A stretch of DNA of 64,000 nt from Congeria kusceri. Its lineage: Eukaryota > Mollusca > Bivalvia > Myida > Dreissenidae. The stretch is taken from assembly GCA_027627225.1 (NCBI GenBank), contig CM051034.1, positions 43,492,048 to 43,556,047 on the forward strand, in the 5' to 3' direction. This document shows positions 45,790 to 57,861 of this stretch, piece by piece. The notes beneath the pieces are model-generated. The model was not told the origin of the DNA and ran no database searches. It was given only the letters and a program-made list of their open reading frames with translations. Position 1 is the first letter of the stretch. Each line of letters opens with the position of its first letter. The position numbers and the translations under genes are program-made.

Positions 45790-47266
45790 CCCCATCACAC
45801 CAGAGCACGTGCGTTCTAGGTTCTCCAAGTCTTCACCACGTCCTGGGCCCGTATTCACCAACCCATTCTTAGATTTAAGAATAAAGAATTTTATTGAAAT
45901 TATGTTATTCTATAAACGCTGTTGTTTTGAATTTTACTTGGTATTCACAAATGCTAATTGTAGCATTCTTCATTTAGAAAGATTTGTTAATGACATTTTT
46001 GACATTGGTACCCATATTATTTGCAAACGAACAATTATTTTTCAAGAGTTTCAGTCTAAATTTGTATTATTAAGTCTTAGAATGGATTGGTGAATACGGG
46101 CCCTGATTTTTCGTAAGGACGTGGTGAGAACGTGGCGTAAAGGCGAAATATATGTCGATAGCCCACATGTACGAGGACCCTTCTACGCTGGTATACTACG
46201 CCCTGCCATTTACGCTTAGCTGGAGCACTGACTATGTCCGTTATCCGCGTCCTTGTCGTTGAAATACGCAGGAACCGTTCCGTTGTCCGTATTTGCTCCC
46301 GTGACGGACACCTTCACGGACGGGTTGACGAGAGTCCGGGGCTCACTACGTTCTTACCACGCACATAACCACCGTCCCTAGCACGCAAATAGTGCGTATC
46401 CACTGCATGCGTCCAACAGGCACATACTACGTAAGCCTTACGCTACTACTACGTCCACCCGGTCATATAAAACACGCCTTCACGCTCTGTCCGGTATTAG
46501 CCACACGTGGTGGCATAAATTTTACCATGTTAACTGTTAACCACAAGCCTGAAATCTGCTGTCCAAATTCAGCCAGTGACGGACTCGACTAACCTCGGCC
46601 TTATCCGGTACTTAACAGAAGCAATTTGACATTCTTCCACGGTCTGTTGTTCCTTGGGGGAAAATATTTGAAATATGGCTTCCCTTTCGCTCATCATTTC
46701 AACATTGATTTATAATATACATGTAATTCTGGCCAAGAATTTATACTTTCCAAAAATACGCAGTACTGACGCATTGCTTTTGCAGTAAAAACCAGGGTCA
46801 AACCTAGCGTTAACCTAGCACTAACGCAGTACAAACTTTGAGAGTGAAAAGGACCTGAATGGACATGGGGAGGGCCGGCGAAAGTCTTTATAAGGTCTAT
46901 GGGCAGACGCCACCTGGACGGGATGAGCGTGAATAGGACGCAGTACAAGCGTAGTGAGAACGCAGCAAGAGCGCAGCCTGCAGTAGACACGTCAGGTATT
47001 CCTCACTGCGTCCATACTACGTCCTTACTACGTCAATGCGGTCCCTATACGCTTCCGTTAGGTTCGTACTGCGTCCACGGTCCTTCCACGTCATCACGAC
47101 GCAAGTTGTGTGCATGCTCAAAACCTCTCCACGTCCTCCACGTTTATCAAGACCCTACTAAGTATCCACTACGTGTCTGTCGGTTCGCACCACGTCCAAG
47201 CAAGACCTCACCACCTCCTGTCAGGGCGTGGAAGACGTAGTTAGGACGTGCTGCGGTGTGATGGCA
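45790..47266. mobile_element. CpG-rich foldback element with CCATCACACC ends
   Basis: The left end CCCATCACACCAGAGCACGT and the right end ACGTGCTGCGGTGTGATGGC are inverted copies (about 18 of 22 positions). The interior is dense in short ACGTC, TACTACGTCC and CGCAGTAC phrases on both strands, unlike the AT-rich surroundings. It includes a copy of family J (46,190-46,350, minus) and a second foldback (45,845-46,103). No transposase frame is present, so it is non-autonomous. Confidence 0.65.
45845..46103. mobile_element. GGGCCCGTATTCACCAA foldback MITE, nested
   Basis: A 259-bp palindrome. The left arm is GGGCCCGTATTCACCAACCC then ATTCTTAGA; the right arm is its inverted copy with two to three changes (TCTTAGAATGGATTGGTGAA then TACGGGCCC). 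The loop is AT-rich. It splits the CCACGTCCT/AGGACGTGG region of the outer element, so it inserted later. Confidence 0.85.
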
Positions 47267-48480
47267 CTATTAAAGACAAAATGTTCGATTTTCGGTAACT
47301 GCATTCTTTTCCGGTTTGAAATATGTAAATAACGTAACAATTTTTGAACAGGAACCATTTATAATATACAATAACATCTACCTATTTAACGTTAAAAAGG
47401 GCGTTTGGACACGTTATTTTGATGACGCGTCGTACGAAATACATTTTGTAAGCGTGTGTTGTATTATTTTAATATTGTCATTATTTATTGAGGACATATC
47501 CTGTCAAAAATGCATCTAACTTGATGACATGCCAACTTCCAAATAGCACATTGTAATTTCCTTTGTGGTATCTTTCAACTCTCTACATAGTAGAAATAAC
47601 TTAGTTCCATGTCGTAGAATCTTACTTTTAGTCTGCAACTATCGGATTTTGTTTTCCCAATTCCATTGTCAGGAGATGCAATATCTATACTATTCAATCA
47701 AAGTTGAATCTTCCATGTAACTTTCCAGTTAATCTTGTCATTTAAATGGTGTGTCGAATCTCTCTTTCAAATGCCTGATATTTTATAAAATATTGATCAT
47801 TTGTCATCAATACTTCTTGAATTAAAGGGACCTGTTCACAAATTGACGAATTGAAATTTTTCAACTGTTTGTCAGTTATTCCAAAAATAAAAGAACAGTG
47901 TATACAAGGGAGCAAAATAACAGTACGGACCCAGAAATATGCTGTAAACACCGTTTCGTTTAAGAGTAATCATCAGTTGAAAATGATACAATTATAAAGC
48001 GTTTGTAACGCTTAAGGTTAAATACCATTATGTATCCCTCCGTGATCCATTCGAAAGTAGTGCCTATTACTAAAGAGTTCCTTTTGTCTTCTGGTATAAA
48101 AGGCATTTAGCAATCTCAGACATGCCTTTTGTGGTTATTTCTTATATCCCATGTGTGTCTGGAACATTGTGGTGTATTTCATAGAAAGGTGAACTTTGTG
48201 GTGTGTTTACTGTGTTATGGGGCTTTTGGCGAAATATGACTGCCGAAACCCTGTTTTCTACCGGTGTCTGCATTCAGGCGAAATGCATTTTCTTAGAAGT
48301 AACATGACGTATCTTTTTTATTGCAATTTTGGAAGAGGAAATATTCATCTTTAAATTGATACCAAGCTTGCACAATCTGAAATAAAGGAAAGGTTAGAAA
48401 AATGCTTGGAAAGATCGCCGTTTTATAGTGGGACCCTATGGGAATTGGAATTGCTGATATCTAACCTAAACGATTGTATA
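47267..48480. other. Low-copy DNA, no gene seen
   Basis: Short open frames at 47,316 and 47,742 lack support. I see no repeat family or splice-bounded frame. Confidence 0.4.
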
Positions 48481-48650
48481 ATATGGAGCGTCTCTGATGT
48501 TTTCGTTGAAACTGTTAACAACACGTGAATCACTTACATAAAGTAAATATTGCAGTCTGGTGTACGGAAGTAAGAATGGCCGAATATTAAAGGCGATAGA
48601 CTTTTAATCGGAACGTCCCGGGTTCGAAACCCCGTTTGGACCTTTTTTCG
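48481..48650 (+). repeat. tRNA-related dispersed element, copy 1
   Basis: GATGTTTTCGTTGAAACTGT and AACACGTGAATCACTTACAT precede a tRNA-like body: AATGGCCGAATATTAAAGGC, an arm AGACTTTTAAT and a T arm CCCGGGTTCGAAACCCCG. The acceptor ends do not pair, so I do not call a tRNA gene. The upstream block is conserved at 60,460-60,510, which marks a dispersed tRNA-derived family. Confidence 0.6.
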
Positions 48651-50334
48651 GCGTAGCTGTCTAAGATCACTTTTGACCTAGATTTCTTGCGATAATTATG
48701 CAGCGGGAACATTAAATGCCAATAGAATTGGGCAAATTTTCTAATTTTAGGGAATGCAAACTTCAAACAATAGTTTAACGTATACCAATAACTGTTGCAT
48801 ACTTTTGAGGATTAAAAATTTACATAATTGTTTACATAAGCGATTAAAATGAAGTTATACACATTTCCTCGACATATACTCTAGAACTGAGGCTAATTAT
48901 GTAACGTATTTTCTCATTGTATGCCATAAACAGAATGCTTTATTCATTCACGTAATGAAATAACTATTTTGTTTAGCCTACATTTATATAAGCGCTACGC
49001 TCTATAAATAGCAATCATGCAATGTTCCCATTCATAAATCTCATTCACAGAGTTGCCGTTCCATGTAGCCCAGTGATTCTAGCGAGTTCTTCACATTCCA
49101 TAAACAGTAGTATCATTCTAACAAAAGCGCACGTAGCTAGAAACATCTGTGTTAATATACTCGTACATGCATCAATAATAGCGTTCAGAGATCATAAACA
49201 TAAAAATTCAAATAAATGGGAAATGTATATTTATAAACTTACTGTTAATTTGAATTAAAATTGTGGTTACGATTTATTAACGATTATGTTGTATATTCAG
49301 TGTGCACAGTGTGTAGCCACTGAAACTCTTTATCAGTAAATACCTGGAATGACCTATATATGATAAGCCCTCTCTGATAGCATTAGCTTTATTCTATTAG
49401 TCTCTGTACTTAAAGTAACATGCCTATGTGTGAATGCGTATAATAACTGTTGTCAACTGATTTATAACTGTGTTATTAATAGAATAATTAAAGAACACAA
49501 CAGATTATTTATAATTACATTTTTCTATCAACTTCTTCAGTAGATATTATTTAATCTGTAAAACGATGCTACATTTTCAATAGATAAAATGTTATGAAAG
49601 AAGATTCGGAATACGTCGAATTTTTATTCGCGTAGCATGAATACACAATTTGCAGTACTAATTATACACAGGAACCCTTGAAATATCATATTTCTACTGA
49701 TATAATTTAAAATCGTCATAGTCTAATGAATGTTTATGTTTGCGTTATCAAAATTAAAGTCTTAACATTTCAAAAATCGCTGAATGTTCCCTGACTATTG
49801 CTTTTTATTGGGATTCACAGCATAAATGCTTATTTGACTTCAAGTCGTTATTATATTAGATAACTTACATGAATGGTATATTACCGGTACTATAAATAAC
49901 TATATAGACTCGTCTGATACATAATAATTTTAATTCATTCCCGAAATTATTTTCTTACATTGTAATTTGATAAATCGGCTTGACAAATTCAGATAACAAT
50001 TATGTTAACCTAAATTATTTTGGTTATTCATATATCACTGGTGGAAACATGGAGCTGTATGATTGGTTTATTCACAGCATATATATTAATGATAATTTTA
50101 TTTAATTTTTAAATTAATAAATTTATCTCAAATTAACTTTTGAGTCCGAGAAGTTTTCTTATAGTGTCCGAAAAATCTGGGGTCCAATAAGTCTCCTAAT
50201 ATTGGTGGGGACCAAAATATCTGGGGTCTGAGAAGTCACGTAACCGATCATTTTGGCCGTCTGTTTAAGTAATTTTTAAATGACATCTCAATATTAATTT
50301 CAACGCCGATTATCTTTGTTAAAGACATTTCTTG
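48651..50334. other. AT-rich DNA, no gene seen
   Basis: The frame at 49,022-49,258 has no supporting motif. A doubled phrase (GTCCGAGAAG ... GGGGTC twice) occurs at about 50,144-50,235. Nothing else. Confidence 0.4.
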
Positions 50335-50462
50335 TTTATTTCCTGACTACTTTTCTTGTTATTATACTTGAGCTTTTTAGTTCCGATGCTTAAATCTGCC
50401 AAATAAAGACATTTAATGGCATTCTTCAAAAATGCGAAAATCTGTGAACAAGACCCTGATTT
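50335..50462 (+). repeat. Downstream module of the tRNA-related element
   Basis: CTTGTTATTATACTTGAGCT then TTTTAGTT, and further on TTTAATGGCATTCTTCAAAA with ATCTGTGAACAAG. Both pieces match the segment following the second tRNA-like body at 60,645-60,905, with an internal deletion here. Confidence 0.55.
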
Positions 50463-50533
50463 ATACGAATTCGTCAAAAAGAAGAACGGGAAGAGGGATG
50501 GAATTTGAAATGTAAATTGGAAAATTTCAGCAA

Positions 50534-52930
50534 GGACCGCCCTGCCAAAAATATTTTATAGGTGGCGCATTTCTTCGTGCAGAAATCAATACAAGATGTT
50601 TTCCCATGTATGTAAAATTGCGGGTGTGTAGAAAGACCGAAGTCCGCGTAATTACCGAAATCCCCATACATCTCGTCTATTAACATAATTGATTGTTTTT
50701 TCAAGCCAAGCATGTATAACTGTCGCATCATCCTTATTTACGGGTAATTCTGTAATTAATGCAGTGTTTATAGGGCCATTTGGGGCCGAAATTCGGCCCA
50801 ATTCTCGTGCTTAAAAAGAATATATGTTTCCCCTATATTTATCTTAAAATTCCCCTCTGAATGTAAGCTTTATTTTTTTTTTAACTTGACCAAAATCGGA
50901 CAAAAATTGACTAAGATAGATGAATTTTCGTCATACCAAGTTTGTACATAATCTAAGTTATAATTTGTAGCAAAACAGTTCAATCATAATATATGATAAA
51001 GTAGAATATAAAAATGTAATAATGCTTTTCTAAAAAAAAATTCCCCTTTTGCCGTAAAATTCCCCATCTGAAAGGCCCTGCCACCTTTCCCCCAATGGTG
51101 AAAAAAAAACACGGTAGCTTTGCATAGCTTATATTACTAATAATTATATTGTGGACATATTTACCCTTATATTACTAATAATTATATTGTGGACATATTT
51201 ACCCTTATATTACTAATAATTATATTGTGGACATATTTACCCTTATATTACTAATAATTATATTGTGGACATATTTACCCTTATATTACTAATAATTATA
51301 TTGTGGACATATTTACTCTTATATTACTAATAAGTATATTGTGGACATATTTACCCTTATATTACTAATAAGTATATTGTGGACATATTTACCCTTATAT
51401 TACTAATAATTATATTGCGGACATATTTACCCTTATATTACTAATAATTATATTGCGGACATATGTACCCTTATATTACTAATAATTATATTGCGGACAT
51501 ATTTACCCTTATATTACTAATAATTATATTGCGGACATATTTACCCTTATATTACTAATAATTATATTATGGACATATTTACCCTTATATTACTAATAAT
51601 TATATTGCGGACATATTTACCCTTATATTACTAATAATTATATTGTGGACATATTTACCCTTATATTAATAATAATTATATTGTGGACATATTTACTCTT
51701 ATATTACTAATAAGTATATTGTGGACATATTTACCCTTATATTACTAATAATTATATTGCGGACATATTTACCCTTATATTACTAATAATTATATTGAGG
51801 ACATATGTACCCTTATATTACTAATAATTATATTGCGGACATATTTACCCTTATATTACTAATAATTATATTGCGGACATATTTACCCTTATATTACTAA
51901 TAATTATATTATGGACATATTTACCCTTATATTACTAATAATTATATTGCGGACATATTTACCCTTATATTACTAATAATTATATTGTGGACATATTTAC
52001 CCTTATATTACTAATAATTATATTGTGGACATATTTACCCGTATATTACGTATTTTCAACGCTTATGCCTTGATAGAAGTAGTACTAATCATTATCTAAT
52101 CATATAGCTTGAAAATAAGTTATGTTTACCATTATCGAGAGCAGAATGGTGTGATGTGTAAGGGATTTCGGTAAAAATGCATTTAATATTTCTTGAAACA
52201 ACTTAAGGGAGTTCGGTAACTGGACGCTGAAAATCACAGATATCTCCCCTCGTAATTACTGAAATCCCTGTTTATTAACGTACACAACATTTTAAACCGT
52301 TTTAGAATTAAAAGCTATGCATATATATATTAATTTATAAATAAAGATTTGCACCCTGAAGCATATGTACTTTGTTTCAATCGCAACTGCAGTCATCAGT
52401 GGTTACGACTGACTGAAAACCCGTGAATGTTTAAAGACTTATATAATTTTACAGAAAAGTCTAATCCGTTTGTAATTACCGAAATCCCTTTAATAAATTA
52501 ATGCACCGCATCATATTGACCATATGAAAGGTATGCACATTTATATGACTTATCACATAAACATTTGCATCTTAAATTGATTTTATGCTTTATACATTTT
52601 ATATTACTTTAAACCAAAATAAGAAAGGGATTACTGCAAACAAGGGAGAAACGTAATCGCGATCGTTATTACCGAAATTCCTTTATATGATAAATCTTAC
52701 ATTTAACTAATACAAGACACGCATCATTTTCCCTTTTAAGTAGCTTTTTTTCTTTTAAAAATACATTCAATAGTTAATACTACTTAAATTTAACAAACAT
52801 AAAAAGCGATTTCGGTAATTACGGGGATTTCGCGTATTTTACGTACCGATTTAATAAATTTTAATTACGAAGATGGCCGAGTATTAGGGGAAATCGTGCC
52901 ATCTATGAAACATTTTTGGCAGGACGGTCC
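50534..52930. mobile_element. Inverted-repeat element carrying a minisatellite
   Basis: Terminal arms at 50,534-50,573 (GGACCGCCCTGCCAAAAATA ...) and 52,891-52,930 (inverted: GGACCGTCCTGCCAAAAATG ...) match at about 34 of 40 positions. The phrase GTAATTACCGAAATCCC or a close variant recurs near both ends and internally (about 50,653; 52,247; 52,470; 52,665; reverse near 52,163 and 52,812). No protein frame is present. The 38-bp minisatellite lies inside it. It looks like a non-autonomous DNA or foldback element. Confidence 0.6.
51129..52040 (+). repeat. 38-bp minisatellite, 24 copies
   Basis: The unit is TTATATTACTAATAATTATA then TTGTGGACATATTTACCC; 912 bp is exactly 24 units. Rare variants recur in the same order 9 to 10 units apart: TTTACTCTT at about 51,314 and 51,694, ATATGTACCC at about 51,465 and 51,803, ATTATGGAC at about 51,566 and 51,908. 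A block of about nine units was therefore duplicated. Confidence 0.97.
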
Positions 52931-53279
52931 AGCATATTATTTTACAATTTTAAAAATAAATTTTTTAATTCTATCTAATTTTCCGTATTAATTCGTAAAT
53001 GAATTGTATACATTCATCAAATATGTATACATATATTGCTTCTAATACTATAAGTATTTTTCTTCTAAAATCTTGTTAAGTTTAATAATAAATGCCCAAT
53101 GTTTCATTTAAAACTAGACTTTGAAAAGATGGAACTAATGTCTTTACAGATGTGATGCTGACTATGTAAATACAGTCGGGAGTAAGCAAGCCATGTACAA
53201 GATGACAGTATGTTGTAAACACTAAAGTAGTTTCAATGTACCAAAAGACACTTTGAATAAAAGAAAGAGTAGCTACTCT
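52931..53279. other. AT-rich DNA, no gene seen
   Basis: Directly downstream of the gag-like gene. I looked for a zinc knuckle, protease or reverse transcriptase on the minus strand and found none. Confidence 0.5.
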
Positions 53280-54909
53280 CTAGAAAGAAGCAACTGGAAC
53301 AAAGAATATGTTTTTTTTCAAACTTTCAATTTTCGCCATCATATCTTTTAACATCTGGTCGCTGTGACTGGTCGTTTCAATGACAAACTGTTGAACCTTC
53401 CCGGATCTGGTTTTGTTAGCGTTCTCTTTCTGGAGTTGCAACTCAAATTCCTCCTCTCGCATTTTAATTCTAAACTCTTCATAGGAGATATTGCTTTCAA
53501 AACGCACTCGAGTGGCGTTCTTCAAAATCCTCGTCTCGTAGACCTCTCCAGAATCGTTTACGTATAATTTTTTTCTTCTCTGCTTCATCGATCTCTGCTT
53601 TCCTACTAACCTGCATCAGTAATTCTTCAAGCCGTAAGCCCCATTGTGCTATAGTCTCAGTTACAGAATGTTCTGCTAGCACAAATTTCGACAGCAACGT
53701 GTCCGTACTTGCTACATTGCCGAAATTGTTCTGTAATTCACTCATAATGTCACCAACAGTTGCATCTGTGGACATATGTAACATCTTTGTCTTTGCTTGT
53801 CCCTTTAGAGCTCTCCTTAAATTCTGTTTAATAACTTGCTCGGAATAAATAGGTTTGAAACTGCCAATCTCTAGCTTGAAATCTTCAAACGAGGATTCAT
53901 TTTTCGGTACCGGAAGCTCACCAGAAAACGAACTAATATTCAGTTGGAGGTCTGAAGTATCCTTCCAGTTTTCCGTAGCATGGTAAATATTAAACTTGTC
54001 ACATAGCAACGACTTTTTTCTCTCTAATGCTGCGATTTTCTTTTCGATACTTTTGATTTCACTGCATGTTTTATTGTTTTCGGTATATGTGTTCTCATAA
54101 TGTGAATCATTAATTTCACGCTTATATTCGGGCTGTCTCTCTGAGTTAATTCGTGATTCTTGCATGTCCATTCGCAATTCAAACTGCTTTATCTTTTCCA
54201 TCAATTCTTCTTCCATACTGCGCTATTTCATTTCTCTGTCCAACAGCATTTCGTCTCTCTCATGGTATTTTGTAATAAGGGCGCTTTCCCGCAGCTGCAA
54301 TGCTGTTTCTCTTTCTTCAAGACGTCTGTCTATTTCTCTCTCACTTTGTCTTTGGGCTGCTTCTCTTTCTTCAATTTCAAGTAGCTTCCGCTTCAGTTCC
54401 GACTCTTTTCCTAGCAGTCTTACCCGTTCTGCATCTTGTTCCATGGCGCGATGCTGTTGATCCATTTCTCGTATTTCTTGGTCTATCAAAGACCGCGACA
54501 ATCGAGTGTTGTGTAGGCTTTTCGTTTGAGCGGTTGGCATTTCACAAACATATTCGTCGACGGTTGTTAAAGCATCTACGCCGGAACTTAGACTTTTAAT
54601 TCTACGTCTAAGATCGTTTCTAGACTGTTCAAGAAATTGCCTTAAATCATCGTCGACATGGTCCTCTTGTAGTCGTACGTCAGACTCACGTGAAGGCATG
54701 CTTACTGTAGACTGCTGTATATAATCATTCTCAGCCGTGGTTGAGGGAACGTCATTTAATAACTGACGACGACCTCTCTGCTCTATTAATGATCTTGCTC
54801 TCCTTATTTCACCTAATTCTCTCTCAACATTCTCTCTCCCACTCAGTAGACAAAGGTGTAGAGCAATATATTTACTGCAATGATTTGACAACAACAAACT
54901 ATTCTCCAA
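53280..54909 (-). pseudogene. Gag/PNMA-like capsid gene, broken, without pol
   Basis: Three minus-strand frames form one former gene. The first (54,909-54,223) is a long charged coiled coil (LLEIEEREAAQRQSEREIDR). It ends at a TAG after DREMK, with the reading continuing in frame to MEEELMEKIKQFELRMDMQ (54,216-53,497). That part has the capsid-type core SSFSGELPVPKNESSFEDF, then LRRALKGQAKTKML, LQNNFGNVASTDTLLSKF and IAQWGLRLEELL, typical of Ty3-type Gag and PNMA-like proteins in bivalves. After RFWRGLRDED the frame shifts by one base at a TTTT run near 53,523. It resumes as LKNATRVRFESNISYEEFR and ends at 53,280. No zinc knuckle, protease, RT or long terminal repeats are visible. It is either a decayed solo gag or a domesticated capsid gene that later broke; base errors in the assembly could explain one lesion. 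Confidence 0.75.
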
Positions 54910-55785
54910 TCATTACACTATTTAGAGAAATTATAACTATTGAACAGCGAGGCCTCTTACACTACTCTTTCATTTCCTACCTATCTGTATAGTATCTACA
55001 CATATTATAATTAAAATTAACAAAACACACTATTCACATCAGTAATTATAAACACAAAACTCAGTGCCAAAAATTATTTTACTTTCCGTATATACAACAA
55101 TATTTGTGCAATTTTTTGAATTATTTCCCTTTTTTGCTTCACGACCGTCACGTACAATGGAGCAATGTTCCAAAAATGTCCGAGAACCAAGAGAAAAAAA
55201 CTCTGGCCTAAAACAATGTGTTATTAGTATTATACAAGACTATGGCTCATGCTACGCATGTTCTCTAATGCATGCATTGAATGGCATTGTGTCTTAACAG
55301 GAGTCTCTCATGCAAAACATGCTAGTCAGTTTTTATCCTTGACGTACATTAATATGTCAGGTTTTATTGAGATGCTAATTGGCTCATATAAGGAGGACTT
55401 ACTTCATTATAACAGATGTAATAACTCTCACACTGTACACATTTGCCTAAGGTGGTAGACGTTTCTATATTCAGTTATACATTTTAGTTAAGTGCACTTG
55501 TATACGGTCACTTGTGAAATGAATAGTGTATAAGTATTATTATGACAATGTTAATCCGCCCGCGCATATATAATTATGATCTGAAAGAAGAAATACGGTG
55601 ATATATATGGTGATAAATAATATCTTTTCAAATCACAAATTCAAATACATGTAGGTTTATTTATTGTTAAAATTTTAAATTAGCGAAGGGTCGTAACTAT
55701 TAATGGTGAAATGACAGATTTATGAGTCAGTGGATGTAGCAATACTCACTAATAAAGTATGTTGCGTGTTCTATTTGCATTTCAG
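54910..55785. other. No gene seen; expected place of the pseudogene's missing exon 1
   Basis: By analogy with the intact paralogue, a signal-peptide exon should lie within roughly 300-600 bp upstream of 55,786. I find no ATG-led hydrophobic frame with a donor site here. The small frames at 55,064 and 55,249 have no support. Confidence 0.4.
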
Positions 55786-57652
55786 CTGGTTCAAAGGCTG
55801 TCTCCGGTAGAGAGCAGACAGATCGCGTAAGACAACACCATCCAGGCACAGAGATGAGAGCTTGACTCTCTGCTACAGCGAGAAAGTGGTACGTGTCTAG
55901 TCCCCATTGATAATTGTGTACTTTGTCTTGCCAATAAACATATTGCAGTGACGTAGCTTCTGGAAGTCAATTGAGACTCACGAAATCCTTTCTCAAGCGT
56001 TGATCTGATAATTGTTAGTGAACACATCATTTTAATGATAAATAATCGAGAACGTATGACGAAACAGAACAAAACAACTCTTCTGAAAAAAATAAACAAT
56101 TTCACAATCAATTATATAAAAATATATAATACGGTATCCAAGCCCAGCCGCCCGAATCATAAGATGCATTGGTTTGAACATTCAAAACTCCAACAATTTT
56201 GCATAGATTTCGACGAACTTGAAAGGCGTATTAAACGCAGAAACAAATTTCGTTCTTGGAATGTCGAGTGAACCACCGGGGCATTCCCGACTGTTAACTG
56301 GTTTCTAACCTGTGAGTGGGTCACTTGTCTAATTCATGTCCTCTGCAGTCAGAGGGGATGGCGACTGGGAGGAGTGGGGCGAGTGTGAACGGTGCGCGTC
56401 CAACTGTAACTGGGCCACGTGCGCGCAAACAACCTCGTGGTGCGGATCCAGACCGAGGATCGACCGTGCAGCGACGTGCAGTTTTCAAGTGAGGCAACGA
56501 ACTTTCGTATTTAAAATACTGGCTACATACTTTTATTATTATACTAAGAGTAAACTCTGGTTTGGTAAACGTTTTCGTTTAAATGCTCACATCAAACTTT
56601 TTACATTTAGTAGTGGGTCTCAAAAACGTGATTGTGCAGGAAGATGACATTGGTACGAATTTGCGAGTAAACGTCGTAGCCTTCAACATACTGATAACCG
56701 ATAACCTGTACATCTGTATAATAATGATATGTATTTGATCTTGTCACACAATTTGAGGTTTTGAAAAATATATATTTTGCTTATTCCACGGCCTGATGTA
56801 GTAGTTAATCAGATGTTCTATTCGCATTCACCATTCACCAACCGAACGGCACACGTTGTTACTGCCATACCACTGCACGCTGATGCGCGTTTCAGGCTGT
56901 GAGACGAGTAGCGGCCCAAACGACGTGTACGGCGTTGCGTTCATCTACCTGGAGGAGATAGCCCAGGGCGACCTGCACCGCCATACTGGACGCGCCGTTC
57001 GGACAGGTGTTCGCTGTGGGGCGCACGTGCGCGGCGCAGGTGGTTTCCTGTGCAGAAATGTGCGCAATGTTAAAGTAGGTCATGTGACACCTCTTTAGTG
57101 TTATTATTTAAACGTATCAGAAATTCGATTCGATTTATTAGTTTTAATATAGTTTGTAATGTCAGGTTGATTTCACAAACTTTAAATATAGTTTGTTATG
57201 TCTAGTTGATTTCACAAACTTTAAATATAGTGTGCTATGCCTACTTGATTTCACAAACTTTAAATATAGTTTGTTATGTCTAGTTGATTTCACATACTTA
57301 TATTTACTAGTTTCTAATAAAACAGGACATAAGTAACGGAAATTTGTAAAAAAAAGTGTATGTTCTCATGGTATGAGACAGAATAACATCTCTTCAGAAG
57401 CACTTATAAATATTTAAGGTGTATAAATTGTAATTCATTTGTTTACGATAACATAATCAAAATGGGTTGGTGAATACTTACCCAGGTAATAAAACTTGGG
57501 CTGCCTGTCGTTCCAGTTTAAGCTGCTTCAACTTCCTGCACGTGTACGCTCCCCAGAACCTCCTTCGGCGCCAGGAGACCGGAAGGAGAGGCATGCGAAC
57601 CTACAGATACAACAGGTGCACGGGCCCAAACTTCTGTTGCTGCATGGGATGA
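55786..57652 (+). pseudogene. Degraded paralogue of the secreted coiled-coil/TSR gene
   Basis: Four exons can be traced. Exon 2 (55,786-55,888, 103 nt, after TTTGCATTTCAG, before GTACGT) aligns without gaps to the coiled-coil exon at 61,744 but has TAA at codon 15 and TGA at codon 24. Exon 3 (56,349-56,488, after CCTCTGCAG, before GTGAGG) begins VRGDGDWEEWGECERC, a TSR start. It must change frame between about 56,411 and 56,440 to reach VRIQTEDRPCSDVQFS, which matches the paralogue's end. Exon 4 (56,896-57,074, before GTAGGT) starts in the phase of that second frame (SCETSSGPNDVYGVAF). It needs another frame change before 56,971 to reach ILDAPFGQVFAVGRTCAAQV, whose exit phase fits exon 5. Exon 5 (57,517-57,652) encodes a Cys-rich end (CTGPNFCCCMG) and a stop. 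No exon 1 is found. Assembly indels could explain the frame changes but not the two stops. Confidence 0.75.
57142..57297 (+). repeat. 39-bp repeat, 4 copies, in pseudogene intron 4
   Basis: Four consecutive 39-bp units (TTTAAATATAGTTTGTTATG then TCTAGTTGATTTCACAAAC) at 57,142, 57,181, 57,220 and 57,259, with a few substitutions. Confidence 0.9.
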
Positions 57653-57861
57653 CGGTTTCTTTGGTTGTTCATTTTGACTGTGTTGTGGATTTCAGCAGTT
57701 TTAATTGTATACCAAAAGTTGCTTAGTTCTTATAGCCGTGTATTACCATTGTGAGATGTGATTTAGCTGGTGCTATTGCGTTTTAAGTTCACGCATTCAC
57801 ACCTTGTGCTGTTACATGTTGTTGGTTTTCATCCTAGTGTTAACAAATATTATGTATTAAG

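Noticed and set aside
48570..48645. Functional tRNA-Lys gene (CTTTTAA loop, GGTTCGAAACC T arm)
   Set aside because: The acceptor and anticodon stems do not pair, and the flanks match a dispersed element.
53295..53320. A AAA AAC slippery heptamer in zero frame near the end of the capsid-like gene
   Set aside because: The -1 frame after it gives only a short peptide without zinc-knuckle, protease or pol motifs, so a programmed frameshift has nothing to reach.
56856..57098. Single 80-codon gene starting at the ATG at 56,856
   Set aside because: The ATG is upstream of a clear splice acceptor; the segment is exon 4 of the TSR pseudogene and its second half is read in another frame.
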